Shown here: positions 41,797 through 51,283 of the stretch, one piece after another
How positions within the stretch are numbered: the first letter of the stretch is position 1
Layout of the letters: every line of letters begins with the position of its first letter
Assembly (NCBI GenBank): GCA_934098525.1
Contig: CAKONZ010000005.1
Span: 1-64,000 of the forward strand
DNA: 64,000 nucleotides
Source: an uncultured Bacilli bacterium
Lineage (GTDB): Bacteria; Bacillota_I; Bacilli_A; RF39; UBA660
Reading direction: 5' to 3'
Translations under genes and position numbers: made by a program
The notes under the pieces: generated by a model
Told to the model about the DNA's origin: nothing
What the model saw: the letters and a program-made list of their open reading frames with translations, nothing else
The model's database searches: none

Positions 41797-42847
41797 TTCC
41801 TGCTAACTTTCTTTTTTGATCTTCATTTATTAATGCTTCAATAATATCTTCTAATTCGCCTTCCATTACTCTGTCTAGTTTATTTATTGTAAAGCCTATT
41901 CTATGATCTGTTACTCTATTTTGTGGATAGTTGTATGTTCTTATTTTTTCTGAACGATCACCAGTTCCTATTTTATTTTTTCTATCTGAACCAACTTCTT
42001 CTTCTTTTTTTCTTTTTTCTTCTTCATATAGTTTTGCTTTTAGGATTTGAATAGCTTTTTCTTTGTTTTGTAGTTGACTTCTTTCATTTTGGCATGTTAC
42101 TACAATACCTGTTGGAATATGAGTCATTCTTACAGCACTATCTGCAGTATTTACAGATTGACCTCCTGCTCCACCACTTCTATATACATCTATTTTTACA
42201 TCTTGCATGTTTAATTCTATTTCTACACCTTCTACTTCTGGCATTACTACTACTGTAGCAGTAGATGTATGTATTCTTCCTTGTGATTCTGTAAGTGGTA
42301 TTCTTTGAACACGATGGGCACCACTTTCATATTTTAGTTTTGAGTAAACAGAATCACCTTTAATCATTAGTTCTATTTGTGAAAAGCCACCATTTGTACC
42401 ATCTTCTGAGTTTAATACTTCTACTTTCCATCCTTGTCTTTCAGAATATTTTTGATACATTCTATATAGATCTCCGGCGAAGATATTGGCTTCATCTCCT
42501 CCGGCTGCTCCTCTTATTTCCATTATTATATTTTTTCCATCATTTTCGTCTTTTGGTAATAATAATATTTCTAATTGATTTGTTAAATTCACTTTTTCTT
42601 TTTCTAAGTTATTTATTTCTTCTTTTGCTAAGTCTTTGTATTCTGGATCGTTTAAAAGTTCTTTATTTTCTTCAATTGCATTAAGGACATTTTTATATTT
42701 TTTATATACTTCTACTACTTCTGATAGTGAGCTATGTTCTTTTGATAATTTTGTTAATAAATTTATATCATTTAGTGTTTCTTGTTTAGTTAATTCTTCA
42801 GTTATTTCGTTATATTTTTCTAAAATTTTTTCTAATCTATCTATCAT
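41786..42847 (-). CDS. prfA: peptide chain release factor 1
   Basis: A 353-residue class I release factor for UAA and UAG. The catalytic GGQ is in RSGGAGGQSVNTADSAVR (about residue 230), and the PxT-type anticodon-mimic loop lies in QRIPLTESQGRIHTS. It is coupled to prmC. It lies downstream of rpoE across a 27-nt gap. Confidence 0.97.
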   Translation of the reverse strand: MIDRLEKILEKYNEITEELTKQETLNDINLLTKLSKEHSSLSEVVEVYKKYKNVLNAIEENKELLNDPEYKDLAKEEINNLEKEKVNLTNQLEILLLPKDENDGKNIIMEIRGAAGGDEANIFAGDLYRMYQKYSERQGWKVEVLNSEDGTNGGFSQIELMIKGDSVYSKLKYESGAHRVQRIPLTESQGRIHTSTATVVVMPEVEGVEIELNMQDVKIDVYRSGGAGGQSVNTADSAVRMTHIPTGIVVTCQNERSQLQNKEKAIQILKAKLYEEEKRKKEEEVGSDRKNKIGTGDRSEKIRTYNYPQNRVTDHRIGFTINKLDRVMEGELEDIIEALINEDQKRKLAGNEN

Positions 42848-42874
42848 TTTTTCACCTCTTTATTAAGAAAAGAC

Positions 42875-43312
42875 TTATTCTTGTTCTAAGTCTTCTTCGT
42901 CTACTATTACTAAGTCTTTATATTCTTCAGTTATATCACTTACATCATCATCAGAATCTTCCATATATATTTCATCTGGTTCTTCTTCCATTTCTAAATC
43001 GTCAGTATCATCAGAATCTATACTATCAATATCATCTAAATCTTCTTCTACTATTATATTTTTTACTTTATGATTTTTTCTTAAATCCCATTTACCATTA
43101 TCTAATAAAATAAATCTTTTATCGTTAGCAAGTGATGTATAAAAATCTCCAACTTTATTTTCAAATGTTGATGCTGGTAGTTCTAATAGTTGTACTATTT
43201 TTCTAAATAAGTCCGCTGTTGATTGTTCTTTATTTTCTTCTAACATTATTTCAGTTATATCATTATATGACATAAGTTCTAAATCTTCTTTTTTAATTTC
43301 ATTTATTTTCAT
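42875..43312 (-). CDS. rpoE: DNA-directed RNA polymerase delta subunit
   Basis: A 145-residue protein. The winged-helix N-terminal domain (about 1-88: MSYNDITEIMLEENKEQSTA, ENKVGDFYTSLANDKRFI, GKWDLRKNHKV) binds RNA polymerase. The last third is almost all Asp and Glu, typical of delta. Delta raises polymerase recycling and sensitivity to initiating NTP in Gram-positives, which supports the Bacilli assignment. It lies directly after argS, as in B. subtilis. Confidence 0.94.
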   Translation of the reverse strand: MKINEIKKEDLELMSYNDITEIMLEENKEQSTADLFRKIVQLLELPASTFENKVGDFYTSLANDKRFILLDNGKWDLRKNHKVKNIIVEEDLDDIDSIDSDDTDDLEMEEEPDEIYMEDSDDDVSDITEEYKDLVIVDEEDLEQE

Positions 43313-43321
43313 AAGATCCTC

Positions 43322-44932
43322 CTACATTTTTTCTGGGCTAGATACTCCAATTAAATTTAAAGCATTTTCAATTGTTATTTTAACCGCACTTATTAACATA
43401 ATACGTTCAAAAGTATATTTTTCATCTTCTGTTATGATTTTTTCTTTTGAGTAATATGAATGGAATGCTGTTGCTAAGTCATAAACATAATTTGTTATTA
43501 AATGTACTTCTTTTTTTATAGCTGATTTAATAACTATATCTTTAAATTCATATATCTTGTTCAAAACATTATATGCAGCTTCACTATTAATTGTTTCAAA
43601 TTTGTAATCTTCTTTTAGTTCCTGTGTTTTAACACTATTTAATATGGAACATATTCTAGCATGAGCATATTGAATATAGTATACAGGATTTTCATTGTTT
43701 TTCTTTGTAGCAATGTCTATATCAAAGTCCATTTGTGTGTCTAAGCTTCTTGATACAAAGAAGTATCTTAGCGCATCTACACCAACATCTTCTGCTAATT
43801 CTCTCATGGTAATTGCTTTCCCTGTTCTCTTTGATATTTTGTATTCTTCACCATTTTTCATGGCTCTTACCATTTGAACAATTGGTACATCTAATTTGCT
43901 TGCGTCTCCACCAAGCATTGTTACTGCAGCTTTAAGTCTTGCTATGTAACCATGGTGATCTGCTCCTAGAATGTCTATTAATTTGTCGTATCCTCTATTT
44001 AATTTATCAAGATGATATGCTATATCTGGAGAAAAATAAGTATAGCTTCCATCTTCTTTAATGATAACTCTATCTTTTTCATCATTAAATTCACTTGTTT
44101 TTAACCAAGTAGCACCATCCAATTCATAAGTATATCCTAACTCTTTTAACTTTTCAATACTTTTTTCTACTAGGCCTTTATCTCTTAATGATTGTTCTGA
44201 TGTCCATACGTCAAAAACTACTCTTACTTTTTTTAAATCTTCTTTTATTAGGTTCAAAAAGTAGTCTAATCCTATTTTTTTGAAAAATTCAATATTTTCA
44301 TTTAAATAACCATCTTTTTTTTCATTATATAATTTTTTGGCTACATCTATTATTTCTTTTCCATAATAATAGTTTTCTTCCATTTTAGATTCTAAACCAC
44401 ATAATTCTTTGTATCTTTCTCTTATTGATTTAGCCATATTCATCATTTGATTACCGGCATCATTTATATAATATTCACGAGTTACATCATATCCTGCAAA
44501 TGAAAGTATTCTTGTTAAAGAGTCTCCAAAACAAGCTCCTCTAGCATGACCTAAATGTATTACTCCAGTTGGATTTACACTTACATATTCAGCATCTATT
44601 TTTATATTTTTACCATAGTCTGATCTACCATAGTTTTCTTTTTCATTTATTACTTTTTTTATGTTTTCTAATAGGTAATCTTTTTTTAAGTAAAAATTAA
44701 TAAATCCTGGTCCTGCTACTACAATTTTTTCTATATATTCTTCATTTATTTTTTCTTTAATTATGTTTGCTAATTCTATTGGACTTTTATTTAATTTTTT
44801 AGCCATTTTCATTGCTATATTAGTAGAAAAATCCCCATTTGTTTTTTCTTTTGGTGTTTCTATAGTTATTTCTTCTAATGATATGTTATCATCTAGAGAT
44901 TTTTTTATTATTTCTTTTAGTTTTTCTTTCAT
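43322..44932 (-). CDS. argS: arginyl-tRNA synthetase
   Basis: A 536-residue class I enzyme. The HIGH motif is in VNPTGVIHLGHARGACFGDS, and the KMSKS loop is the degenerate ISKRTGKAI. The N-terminal ADD-1 domain (ETPKEKTNGDFSTNIAM) recognises the tRNA D loop, and the C-terminal DALR domain the anticodon. It lies between DUF1934 and rpoE, the same order as ywiB-argS-rpoE in Bacillus. No T-box leader is seen. Confidence 0.98.
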   Translation of the reverse strand: MKEKLKEIIKKSLDDNISLEEITIETPKEKTNGDFSTNIAMKMAKKLNKSPIELANIIKEKINEEYIEKIVVAGPGFINFYLKKDYLLENIKKVINEKENYGRSDYGKNIKIDAEYVSVNPTGVIHLGHARGACFGDSLTRILSFAGYDVTREYYINDAGNQMMNMAKSIRERYKELCGLESKMEENYYYGKEIIDVAKKLYNEKKDGYLNENIEFFKKIGLDYFLNLIKEDLKKVRVVFDVWTSEQSLRDKGLVEKSIEKLKELGYTYELDGATWLKTSEFNDEKDRVIIKEDGSYTYFSPDIAYHLDKLNRGYDKLIDILGADHHGYIARLKAAVTMLGGDASKLDVPIVQMVRAMKNGEEYKISKRTGKAITMRELAEDVGVDALRYFFVSRSLDTQMDFDIDIATKKNNENPVYYIQYAHARICSILNSVKTQELKEDYKFETINSEAAYNVLNKIYEFKDIVIKSAIKKEVHLITNYVYDLATAFHSYYSKEKIITEDEKYTFERIMLISAVKITIENALNLIGVSSPEKM

Positions 44933-44934
44933 AT

Positions 44935-45261
44935 TTATTCCTCCACTTTAAAGTAAATTTTAAATATTTCTTTTTCTATTTGATAGTTAATTATATACTC
45001 ATTGTTTTCATTTTTCAACTTTAATACTTTTATTTTTGTTTTTAGTGTTAAGTTGTTGTTTTTGATATTGTAAAAAATCATATTGTTATTAAAGTCTAAA
45101 TTTATTTTAATATCATTGTTATCCTTTATAATGTAATTTTCTTTTGGATTTATTTTTGTTATTGAGTTATCAATTGTAAAAGTATATATATCGTTGTTAT
45201 ATATTGCTTTTGTTTGAATTATTTTATCATTTATTTTTAGGATAATATTCTTTTTGCTCAT
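44935..45261 (-). CDS. DUF1934 family calycin-like protein (YwiB)
   Basis: A 108-residue beta-rich protein with the DUF1934 layout, VEE at the C-terminus, and the conserved position before argS (ywiB in B. subtilis). The repeated polar/hydrophobic strands (KIDFNNNMIFYNIKN-like alternation) fit the calycin barrel. The start could be ATG 45261 (MSKKN, with GAGTGA upstream) or ATG 45273; neither has a strong site. Function is unknown. Confidence 0.75.
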   Translation of the reverse strand: MSKKNIILKINDKIIQTKAIYNNDIYTFTIDNSITKINPKENYIIKDNNDIKINLDFNNNMIFYNIKNNNLTLKTKIKVLKLKNENNEYIINYQIEKEIFKIYFKVEE

Positions 45262-45361
45262 GACATCACTCATTTCACAAACGAATTATAACATACTTTT
45301 TAAAAATAGCACATATTTTTTTATATTTTTTTAATACTAATATGTAGAAATAGGTGAAAAG

Positions 45362-47284
45362 ATGAAAAAAATAATTAATATATGTGTTGGTTTTTTATGT
45401 TTCTTTGCTTCTTGTTTTTTAATTATTAATATTAGTGGTTTATTGTACGCGATGGTTACTAAAAAAATAGATATTAATAGTGCTAATTCTTTTTATTTAT
45501 ATGATAAAGATAATAATTTGATTTTTTCTGGAAATAAAAATGATGATTGGGTTAGTATTGATGAAATTAGTCCTTATGTTATTTATGCTACTTTATCTGT
45601 TGAGGATAAGAATTTTTATAAACATAATGGTTTTGATTATTTGAGAATAGGAAAAGCTTTATTTGAGGATTTAAAGTCTTTTAAAATCGTACAAGGTGCT
45701 TCTACTATTACTCAACAATATGCAAAGAATTTGTTTTTAGATTTCGATAAGTCTTGGAAAAGAAAATGGAAGGAAATGTGGATTACTTATGATTTAGAAT
45801 ATCATTATTCTAAGGATGAGATTTTAGAAGGATATTTGAATACTATAAATTATGGAAATGGAGTATATGGTATTGCTAATGCTGCTAAGTATTATTTTAA
45901 TAAAAACGTAAAGGATTTGAATTTATCTGAGGCTTCTATTCTTGCAGGTATCCCTAATTCTCCTGCTAATTTTTCTCCTATAGATAATTATGATAATGCT
46001 AAAGAAAGACAGTTAGTTGTTTTGACTAGAATGAATAATAATAGATATATAAGTGATGAAGAAAAGGATTATGCCTATAATAAAAAGTTAAATATATATG
46101 GTAAGTTTGATGATTATAATTTAAGTACATTACTTTATTATCAAGATGCTGTAGTTGATGAATTATTATCAATTAATAAGATACCTAAAAGTTATATAGA
46201 GACTGGTGGTATTAAAATATATACTTCATTAGACCTTAATGCCCAAACAATAATAGAGGAGGAAACAATTAACAATATTGTTAATGATGATGTACAAAGT
46301 ACTAAAGTGATGATGAATCCTAATGATGGTTCTGTTATTGCTCTTAGTGGTGGTATCAATTATAATAAGTCTCAATATAATCGTGCTTTATATTCTTTAA
46401 GACAACCTGGTTCTAGTATTAAACCTTTTTTATATTATGGAGCTTTGGAAAATGGGTTTACTTCTAGTACAACTTTTTTAAGTGAGGCTACAACTTTTAA
46501 TTTTGATAAGAAGCAAAGTTATAAGGTTAAAAATTCTGGAAATATTTATGGAAATAAGGAGATTTCTTTAGCGGCTGCTATTGCGTATTCTGATAATATT
46601 TATGCTGTTAAGACTAATTTATTTTTAGGGGAAAATGTTTTATATAATATTTTAAAAAAAGTAGGTTTTACTTCTAATATAGAGGCTACACCATCTTTAG
46701 CTCTTGGTACATATGAAGTTAGTGCTTTAGAATTAGCTAAAGCATACTCTTCTTTGGCAAATAGTGGTTATTCTGTAAAACCACATTTTATAAACAAAGT
46801 TACTGATAAAAATGGAAATGTTTTATATGAATTTAAAGAGGAAAAGGAAGCTATTTTAGATTCTTCAATAACTTTTATAATTAGTGAGTTATTAACTGGT
46901 ACTTATGATTCAAATTTAATTGATTATACTTATCCAACATGTATAAATATGTTATCAACTTTGACTAATAAATACGCTATTAAAAGTGGTAGTACAAATA
47001 CTGATGCGTGGGTTGTTGGTTACAATAAGGATGTTGTTTTGGTTAGTTGGTCTGGTTATGATGATAGTAGAGAGATTTCTACTGATATTGTTTCTTCTAA
47101 TAAGGTTATGTGGCAAAATATTATAGAGAAGTATTTTAAAAATAAAAAAACATCATGGTATAGTATACCAGATAATGTTGTTGGTGTTTTAGTTGATCCG
47201 ATAAGCGGAAAAGTTGCTACTAATGATAGTAAAAATAAAAAGATATTATATTATATTTCAGGAACTGAACCTGATTATAATTAA
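45362..47284 (+). CDS. class A penicillin-binding protein (glycosyltransferase/transpeptidase)
   Basis: A 640-residue bifunctional murein synthase. A transmembrane anchor (about 6-30) is followed by the GT51 domain (about 60-230) with SVEDKNFYKHNGFDYLRIGK, QGASTITQQYAKN and EILEGYLNTINYGNGVYG. The transpeptidase domain (about 320-600) has the SxxK Ser351 in PGSSIKPF, the SxN in YSDNIYA, and KSG at 541-543 instead of the usual KTG. It resembles PBP2d/PbpG of Bacillus, which helps sporulation and germination wall synthesis; that role is only inferred. AGGTGA precedes the ATG. It is divergent from DUF1934-argS. Confidence 0.93.
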   Translation: MKKIINICVGFLCFFASCFLIINISGLLYAMVTKKIDINSANSFYLYDKDNNLIFSGNKNDDWVSIDEISPYVIYATLSVEDKNFYKHNGFDYLRIGKALFEDLKSFKIVQGASTITQQYAKNLFLDFDKSWKRKWKEMWITYDLEYHYSKDEILEGYLNTINYGNGVYGIANAAKYYFNKNVKDLNLSEASILAGIPNSPANFSPIDNYDNAKERQLVVLTRMNNNRYISDEEKDYAYNKKLNIYGKFDDYNLSTLLYYQDAVVDELLSINKIPKSYIETGGIKIYTSLDLNAQTIIEEETINNIVNDDVQSTKVMMNPNDGSVIALSGGINYNKSQYNRALYSLRQPGSSIKPFLYYGALENGFTSSTTFLSEATTFNFDKKQSYKVKNSGNIYGNKEISLAAAIAYSDNIYAVKTNLFLGENVLYNILKKVGFTSNIEATPSLALGTYEVSALELAKAYSSLANSGYSVKPHFINKVTDKNGNVLYEFKEEKEAILDSSITFIISELLTGTYDSNLIDYTYPTCINMLSTLTNKYAIKSGSTNTDAWVVGYNKDVVLVSWSGYDDSREISTDIVSSNKVMWQNIIEKYFKNKKTSWYSIPDNVVGVLVDPISGKVATNDSKNKKILYYISGTEPDYN

Positions 47285-47290
47285 TATCTT

Positions 47291-47845
47291 TTATTTTATT
47301 ATTTCTACTTCATCTTTTTGCTGTAATAATGTAGCATTACCATCATCTGTATCTAGGTGTAATTCCATTACTGAATTTTCTCCGATTTTAAAGTAAACAT
47401 TTTCTAAAATTGTTGGTTTTATGGAATCAATTTTTACACTACATGTTTTATCAAATTTATATTTTTTATAATCTTCTTCTGTTATATGAATATGTCTATT
47501 TGGTATTATACAACATTGTTTTTTTATACTTCCAGCTGGTCCAATTATAGTTACTTCACTTGAGTTTTCTAAATCTCCAGATGTTCTAATTGGAGGATTA
47601 ATTTCTAATTTGATAGCGTCTGTTTTAGAAATTTCTACTTGTGTATATTTTCTAAATGGACCAAGAATTCTTACTCTTTCTATTTGAGATTTATCTGTTT
47701 TAATAGTAACTGTTTCTTCTGATGCAAAGTTATTTGGTTGAGATAAATAGTTTCTTATGTTCAAGTTATCTTTTCCATAAATTATTTTATAATCTTCTTC
47801 TGTTATATGAATATGTCTATTTGATATTCCTACTTTTACTTTCAT
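47291..47845 (-). CDS. pduL: phosphate propanoyltransferase/acetyltransferase, PduL family
   Basis: A 184-residue PduL-type phosphotransacylase that interconverts acyl-CoA and acyl-phosphate. Both halves of the duplicated fold carry the zinc motif NRHIHITEEDY (about residues 8-18 and 113-123), a signature of the family. The ILGPFRKYTQVEIS and PPIRTSGDL blocks are intact. No microcompartment shell gene or ackA is near, and there is no N-terminal encapsulation peptide, so it is likely a cytosolic acetate-forming Pta replacement. It converges on the PBP gene. Confidence 0.93.
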   Translation of the reverse strand: MKVKVGISNRHIHITEEDYKIIYGKDNLNIRNYLSQPNNFASEETVTIKTDKSQIERVRILGPFRKYTQVEISKTDAIKLEINPPIRTSGDLENSSEVTIIGPAGSIKKQCCIIPNRHIHITEEDYKKYKFDKTCSVKIDSIKPTILENVYFKIGENSVMELHLDTDDGNATLLQQKDEVEIIK

Positions 47846-47943
47846 TGTATCACCAACTTAATTATATATTTTTTTATTGGTTTTTACTAGTTATTTCATA
47901 TTTTTTTATTTAAAAAATATAATTTATTGAAAGGATGATGAAT

Positions 47944-48264
47944 GTGAATAATAGTTTTTATAATCCAGATATGCCAGGTAATCCAATTTCTTTTAATCAA
48001 GATAATTACTCTAATGATTTACCAATGGAACAATCATATATTGAAAATATTCTTAGACTAAATAAGGGTAAAATTGCTAGTTTTTATATGACATATCCAG
48101 ATTCTAATGAGTGGCGTGACAGAATTTTTACAGGTGCTGTTGAACAGGCTGCTAGAGATCATGTAGTGGTTAGTGATCCGAAAAATGGTAAGTGGTATTT
48201 ATTACCTGCTATATATATTGACTTTATTGTTTTTGATGAAGAGATAAATTATAAAGTAATTTAA
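47944..48264 (+). CDS. gerQ: spore coat protein GerQ
   Basis: A 106-residue protein whose core matches GerQ: LPMEQSYIENILRLNKGKIA, YPDSNEWRDRIFTGAVEQAA and RDHVVVSDPKNGKWYLLPAI, then YIDFIVFDEEINY. GerQ is an inner coat protein cross-linked by transglutaminase; it is needed to hold the cortex hydrolase CwlJ. cwlJ is not next to it here. I chose GTG 47944, with AAAGGA 8 nt upstream; two in-frame ATGs (47935, 47938) overlap that site. ung is close by on the other strand. A terminator follows. Confidence 0.95.
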   Translation: MNNSFYNPDMPGNPISFNQDNYSNDLPMEQSYIENILRLNKGKIASFYMTYPDSNEWRDRIFTGAVEQAARDHVVVSDPKNGKWYLLPAIYIDFIVFDEEINYKVI

Positions 48265-48292
48265 TAAAGTATTTTGTATACTTTATTTTTTT
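48265..48292 (+). terminator. intrinsic terminator after gerQ
   Basis: TAAAGTAT and ATACTTTA form a stem with a 5-nt loop, followed by TTTTTTT on the plus strand. Confidence 0.85.
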
Positions 48293-48327
48293 ATGTTATA
48301 ATATTTTTTAGTATAGGATGTGATTAA

Positions 48328-48825
48328 ATGATTATTGTTTTGATTATTTCAATAATTTTAGTTGTTTTATTTACTATTGGTATTATAAAGATATCTGGTT
48401 TGAAGGAAAAAGAAGAAAAATTAGATATTTCATTGGAAAAAATAGAAGAATTGGTTAATAATAAGGATGAGAATATAAATAAGATTTTAGATATTATAAG
48501 TGATGATAAGTTAAGGGCACGATATGTTAAAAGTGATAATGTTATAGATAATGAGAATAACATTTTTAGTTTATATTGGGATATAAAAAAATATTTAAAG
48601 GAAAAGAATATTAATAATGATGAGATTAATAATATAGTTAAAGAGATAGATAAGTATGAAGATGATTTAGAAGGTTTAAAGGATTTTTATAATTCTAGTG
48701 TAAATATATATAATAATTATTTTTATAAGAAACCTTTTAATATTATGTATAGGATTTTTAGATATAATGAAAAACAAAAGTTTATTTCTAAGAAGATAGA
48801 AAGTTATGAGATATTAAAAGATTAA
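48328..48825 (+). CDS. LemA-like membrane-anchored helical protein
   Basis: A 165-residue protein with an N-terminal transmembrane segment (about 2-22), then charged helices likely to be coiled. The C-terminal LKDFYNSSVNIYNNYFYKKP followed by FNIMYRIFRY (about 117-147) recalls the YNxxVxxYN...P signature of LemA proteins, in a divergent form. LemA function is unclear. The stop codon lies inside the shared terminator stem before ung. Family assignment is tentative. Confidence 0.6.
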   Translation: MIIVLIISIILVVLFTIGIIKISGLKEKEEKLDISLEKIEELVNNKDENINKILDIISDDKLRARYVKSDNVIDNENNIFSLYWDIKKYLKEKNINNDEINNIVKEIDKYEDDLEGLKDFYNSSVNIYNNYFYKKPFNIMYRIFRYNEKQKFISKKIESYEILKD

Positions 48826-48861
48826 GCTATAGATTCCAGTCTATCGGCTTAATCTTTTTTT
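48819..48861 (+). terminator. intrinsic terminator between the LemA-like gene and ung
   Basis: AGATTAAGC and GCTTAATCT form a 9-bp stem, with an inner TATAGA/TCTATC pair, followed by TTTTTTT on the plus strand. The minus-strand side has only a short T tract, so it acts best on the plus-strand gene. Confidence 0.88.
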
Positions 48862-49489
48862 TAGTTAAAAATTCATTTGTTTTAGAAAATGGTTTTGATC
48901 CAAAGAAACCATGATATGCTGAAAATGGTGATGGATGAGGAGATTCTATTATTAAATGTATAGGATTTGTTATTAATACTTTTTTGCTTCTTGCATAGCT
49001 TCCCCATAATATGAATACTACTGGGGTTGGTTTTTCGTTTATTTTTTTTATTACAGCATCAGTAAATTTTTCCCAGTTATATTTTTGATGTGATAAGGGT
49101 TTATCTTTTTCAACAGTGAGAATACTATTTAACAACATTACACCTTCTTTTGTCCATTTCTCTAAACATCCTGATTCTGGTATTTTACATCCTAAGTCTG
49201 TATTTAATTCTTTGAATATATTTTGTAGTGATGGTGGTTTTTTAATGCCAGGTTTGACTGAAAATGACAAACCATGAGCTTCATTTTCACCATGATATGG
49301 ATCTTGACCAATTATAACTACTTTGATTTTATCGTAGTCTGTGTATTTAAAAGCATTAAAAACATCACTTGCTTTAGGATATACTATATGATTTTTATAT
49401 TCTTCTCTTATATCATTCATTAATTTTTTAAAATAGTCTTTTTCATATTCTTCTTTTAAAATACTGTCCCATTTTTTTGTTATTGCCAT
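48827..49489 (-). CDS. ung: uracil-DNA glycosylase
   Basis: A 220-residue family 1 UDG that removes uracil from DNA. The water-activating motif GQDPYHGENEAHGLSFSV and the DNA-intercalating HPSPFSAYHGFFGSKPFSKTN are intact. It is 9 nt downstream of the AgcS gene and has its 3' end inside the terminator shared with the LemA-like gene. Confidence 0.98.
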   Translation of the reverse strand: MAITKKWDSILKEEYEKDYFKKLMNDIREEYKNHIVYPKASDVFNAFKYTDYDKIKVVIIGQDPYHGENEAHGLSFSVKPGIKKPPSLQNIFKELNTDLGCKIPESGCLEKWTKEGVMLLNSILTVEKDKPLSHQKYNWEKFTDAVIKKINEKPTPVVFILWGSYARSKKVLITNPIHLIIESPHPSPFSAYHGFFGSKPFSKTNEFLTKKKIKPIDWNL

Positions 49490-49497
49490 TATACCAC

Positions 49498-50772
49498 CTA
49501 TTTAATTATAACATCTTTTAACTTTTTTTTCATTTTATATATACTACTTATGTTAATTATTGCAAGTATTGCTACTAAGGTATCTACTACGTTCCATACT
49601 TTTAATGATGGTATTATTCCTCCGAAAAATAGGATGATGATTGTTATTATTTTTAATATTTTTATATAGCTGTTTTTGTTACTTAAAAATTTTAGGTTAC
49701 TTTCACCATAGTAATATACAGTTATAATGGTTGAAAAGGAAAATAGTAATAGGATTATTATTAGAATTATTTCACCAAAATGCCCAAAATGATAATTGAA
49801 GGCATATTTTACTAGTTCTATTCCATTTATATTGTTAAAGCTAATTAGTTTATAGTTACTTGATATAACAATTATACTTGTTACTGTTGTTATAAATAGA
49901 CTTATAAAATATGTTTCTATTATTCCTATATTTCCTTGTTTTATGTAATCTTTGTTATTTGTTGAACCGCTTATTATTGCACTTGTGCCTACTCCAGCTT
50001 CATTAGCAAATATACCTTTTTGAATACCTATTATAAATGTATATATTAAACCTGATTTTATTGCTTTAGGGTAAAATGCTTCTTTTATTATGGCAATTAG
50101 AAATGTTGGTATTTTTGATATATTTAATATGATTACTATAATTCCTAATGTTAGATAAGTAATTGTCATAATTGGTACTATTTTATTACATATATTTGAT
50201 ATTTTATTTATTCCTTTGATTATTACAAGAGCTGTTAAAATAGCTATTATTAATGATATTACTATTTTATTTACAGGGTATACATTAGTTATTAAGGTTG
50301 TTATAGTATTATTTTGAATAGATGTAAATCCTAAGTTGTATGTTATGATTGCTAATATACAATATATTATTGATAGATTTTTGTTATTTAAACCTTTTTT
50401 TATATAGTAGGCAGGACCACCTTTACAATTTTCATGATCTTTTTCTTTGTATATGGTTGATAAAATGTTTTCAAGATAACAATTTATGGATACAAAAAAT
50501 GATGATACCCACATCCAAAAAATTGTACCTATGCCTCCATAATATATTGCAAATGCTATTCCTGCTAGAGAACCCGCTCCGATTTTTGAAGCTAATGACA
50601 TTATTAATGTATCTTTTGAACTTATTCCTGTTTCTTTTTTATTGTTTTTTAAGGAAGAAAAAATTTTTATGAGTTTAATTTGAGGAAATTTTAATTTTAC
50701 TGAAAAATAAATACTATTTGAGAAAATAAGTATTATTGCTATAGACCAAACTATTTTATTTATTATTTGCAT
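49498..50772 (-). CDS. AgcS-family alanine/glycine:cation symporter
   Basis: A 424-residue membrane transporter with about ten to eleven helices. The family blocks KIGAGSLAGIAFAIYYGGIGTIFWMW, CKGGPAYYIKKGL and IFANEAGVGTSAIISGS are present. It would import alanine or glycine with sodium. It is a little shorter than the usual 450-500 residues, mostly at the C-terminus. ATCCTTTC upstream reads as a GAAAGGAT site. Confidence 0.93.
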   Translation of the reverse strand: MQIINKIVWSIAIILIFSNSIYFSVKLKFPQIKLIKIFSSLKNNKKETGISSKDTLIMSLASKIGAGSLAGIAFAIYYGGIGTIFWMWVSSFFVSINCYLENILSTIYKEKDHENCKGGPAYYIKKGLNNKNLSIIYCILAIITYNLGFTSIQNNTITTLITNVYPVNKIVISLIIAILTALVIIKGINKISNICNKIVPIMTITYLTLGIIVIILNISKIPTFLIAIIKEAFYPKAIKSGLIYTFIIGIQKGIFANEAGVGTSAIISGSTNNKDYIKQGNIGIIETYFISLFITTVTSIIVISSNYKLISFNNINGIELVKYAFNYHFGHFGEIILIIILLLFSFSTIITVYYYGESNLKFLSNKNSYIKILKIITIIILFFGGIIPSLKVWNVVDTLVAILAIINISSIYKMKKKLKDVIIK

Positions 50773-50827
50773 ATCTTATCCTTTCATTTAAATTTATGCA
50801 AAAAAAAAAGAGAATAAAACTTTTATA

Positions 50828-51283
50828 CTATTTATGATATGATTCATTGTTTATAATTTTAAATCCTCTATAAATTTGTTCTAATAATATTACTCTAAAC
50901 ATCTGATGTGGAAAGGTCATTTTAGAAAATGATATTTTTTTATTTGTTAATTTTTTAATTTTTTCATCCAAACCATTTGATGATCCTATTATAAATGTTA
51001 TGTTACTGTTATTTGTTAATTCTTCATTTATCATTTTTGAGAATTCTTCACTTGCTTTTTGTGTACCATTTATATCAAGAATTATTATATTATCTTTTTC
51101 TTTTAAGTGTTTTAATATGTTTTCACTCTCTTTTTTTAAACATTGTTGAATATTTGTGTCTTTTTCATCTGGTAATTCTATTAAATCTATTTTAGAATAT
51201 TTGGTTATTCTTTTTACATATTCGGCTTCTGCATCTTTAAAAAATTGTTCTTTTATTTTTCCTAAACATATTATTTTTATCAT
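50828..51283 (-). CDS. rlmH: 23S rRNA (pseudouridine-1915-N3)-methyltransferase RlmH
   Basis: A 151-residue SPOUT-class enzyme. ITFIIGSSNGLDEKIK forms the SAM-binding knot entry and MTFPHQMFRVILLEQIYRGF the conserved C-terminal block. It modifies helix 69 of 23S rRNA. Its start abuts the walJ stop, in the conserved walJ-rlmH order. Confidence 0.97.
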   Translation of the reverse strand: MIKIICLGKIKEQFFKDAEAEYVKRITKYSKIDLIELPDEKDTNIQQCLKKESENILKHLKEKDNIIILDINGTQKASEEFSKMINEELTNNSNITFIIGSSNGLDEKIKKLTNKKISFSKMTFPHQMFRVILLEQIYRGFKIINNESYHK

